A DNA stretch of 64,000 nt. It comes from Marisa cornuarietis. Taxonomy: Eukaryota; Mollusca; Gastropoda; Architaenioglossa; Ampullariidae. Positions 63,948 through 64,000 of this stretch are shown piece after piece; the stretch's first letter is position 1, and the number at the start of each line of letters is the position of its first letter. The translations under genes were made by a program, and so were the position numbers. The stretch is taken from positions 56,001 to 120,000 of the forward strand of contig SMMW01000171.1 in the NCBI GenBank assembly GCA_004794655.1, given 5' to 3'. Under the pieces are notes generated by a model. The model did not search any database. It was not told the DNA's origin and was given only the letters and a program-made list of their open reading frames with translations.

Positions 63948-64000
63948 TCACAAAGTGTGTATTTCTTAGTTGTGAGTAAAACATAGTTCTTGTCAATCTG

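Overview
The window is animal nuclear DNA, most likely from a mollusc and perhaps a gastropod. The evidence is short exons with GT-AG introns, RTE-, L2/CR1- and Rex1-type LINEs, a tRNA-derived SINE, hAT-like elements, and introns packed with minisatellites. The taxon is an inference from element types; no host marker in the window settles it. There is no bacterial or phage gene organisation.

Two related multi-CUB-domain genes lie in tandem on the + strand. Gene A enters from before base 222 and ends at 25136, with a poly(A) signal at 25375-25380. It carries parts of three CUB domains joined by 36-bp Thr/Ser-rich linker exons, then a transmembrane exon and a cytoplasmic tail with PPxY-type motifs. 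Gene B probably starts with a signal-peptide exon at 45177-45231 and leaves the window after 63031. It has one complete CUB domain, a 30-bp linker exon and the first two exons of a second CUB domain. Each CUB domain is spread over three exons (79-88, 122-227 and 159-192 bp) whose phases chain exactly (1-2, 2-1, 1-1), which supports the model without transcript data.

About half of the window is tandem repeat by my rough sum of array lengths. Nearly every intron of both genes holds a different array. Several arrays begin exactly at a splice donor and carry a copy of the exon end plus donor in every unit. The clearest is at 52739-54230, where the 39-bp unit preserves the CUB reading frame through more than 30 copies.

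Transposable elements lie in the introns and between the genes: a 5'-truncated RTE element with a long RT reading frame (1975-4311), a zinc-knuckle LINE 3' end (20221-21053), a nested complex at about 31.8-41 kb (an L2-like LINE holding a SINE and a TIR element, which itself holds a hAT-like element plus Rex1 and RTE fragments), and a Rex1-like element at 61.0-62.5 kb. Other oddities are STRAD-pseudokinase-like fragments in inverted orientation around a 30-bp array (15.3-18.1 kb) and a fragment of 18S rRNA sequence (46284-46432).

One further signal: a recent duplication of one CUB exon pair (1-1453 and 7632-8992) shows more differences in the exons than in the intron between them, and seven of the eight exon differences change the protein.
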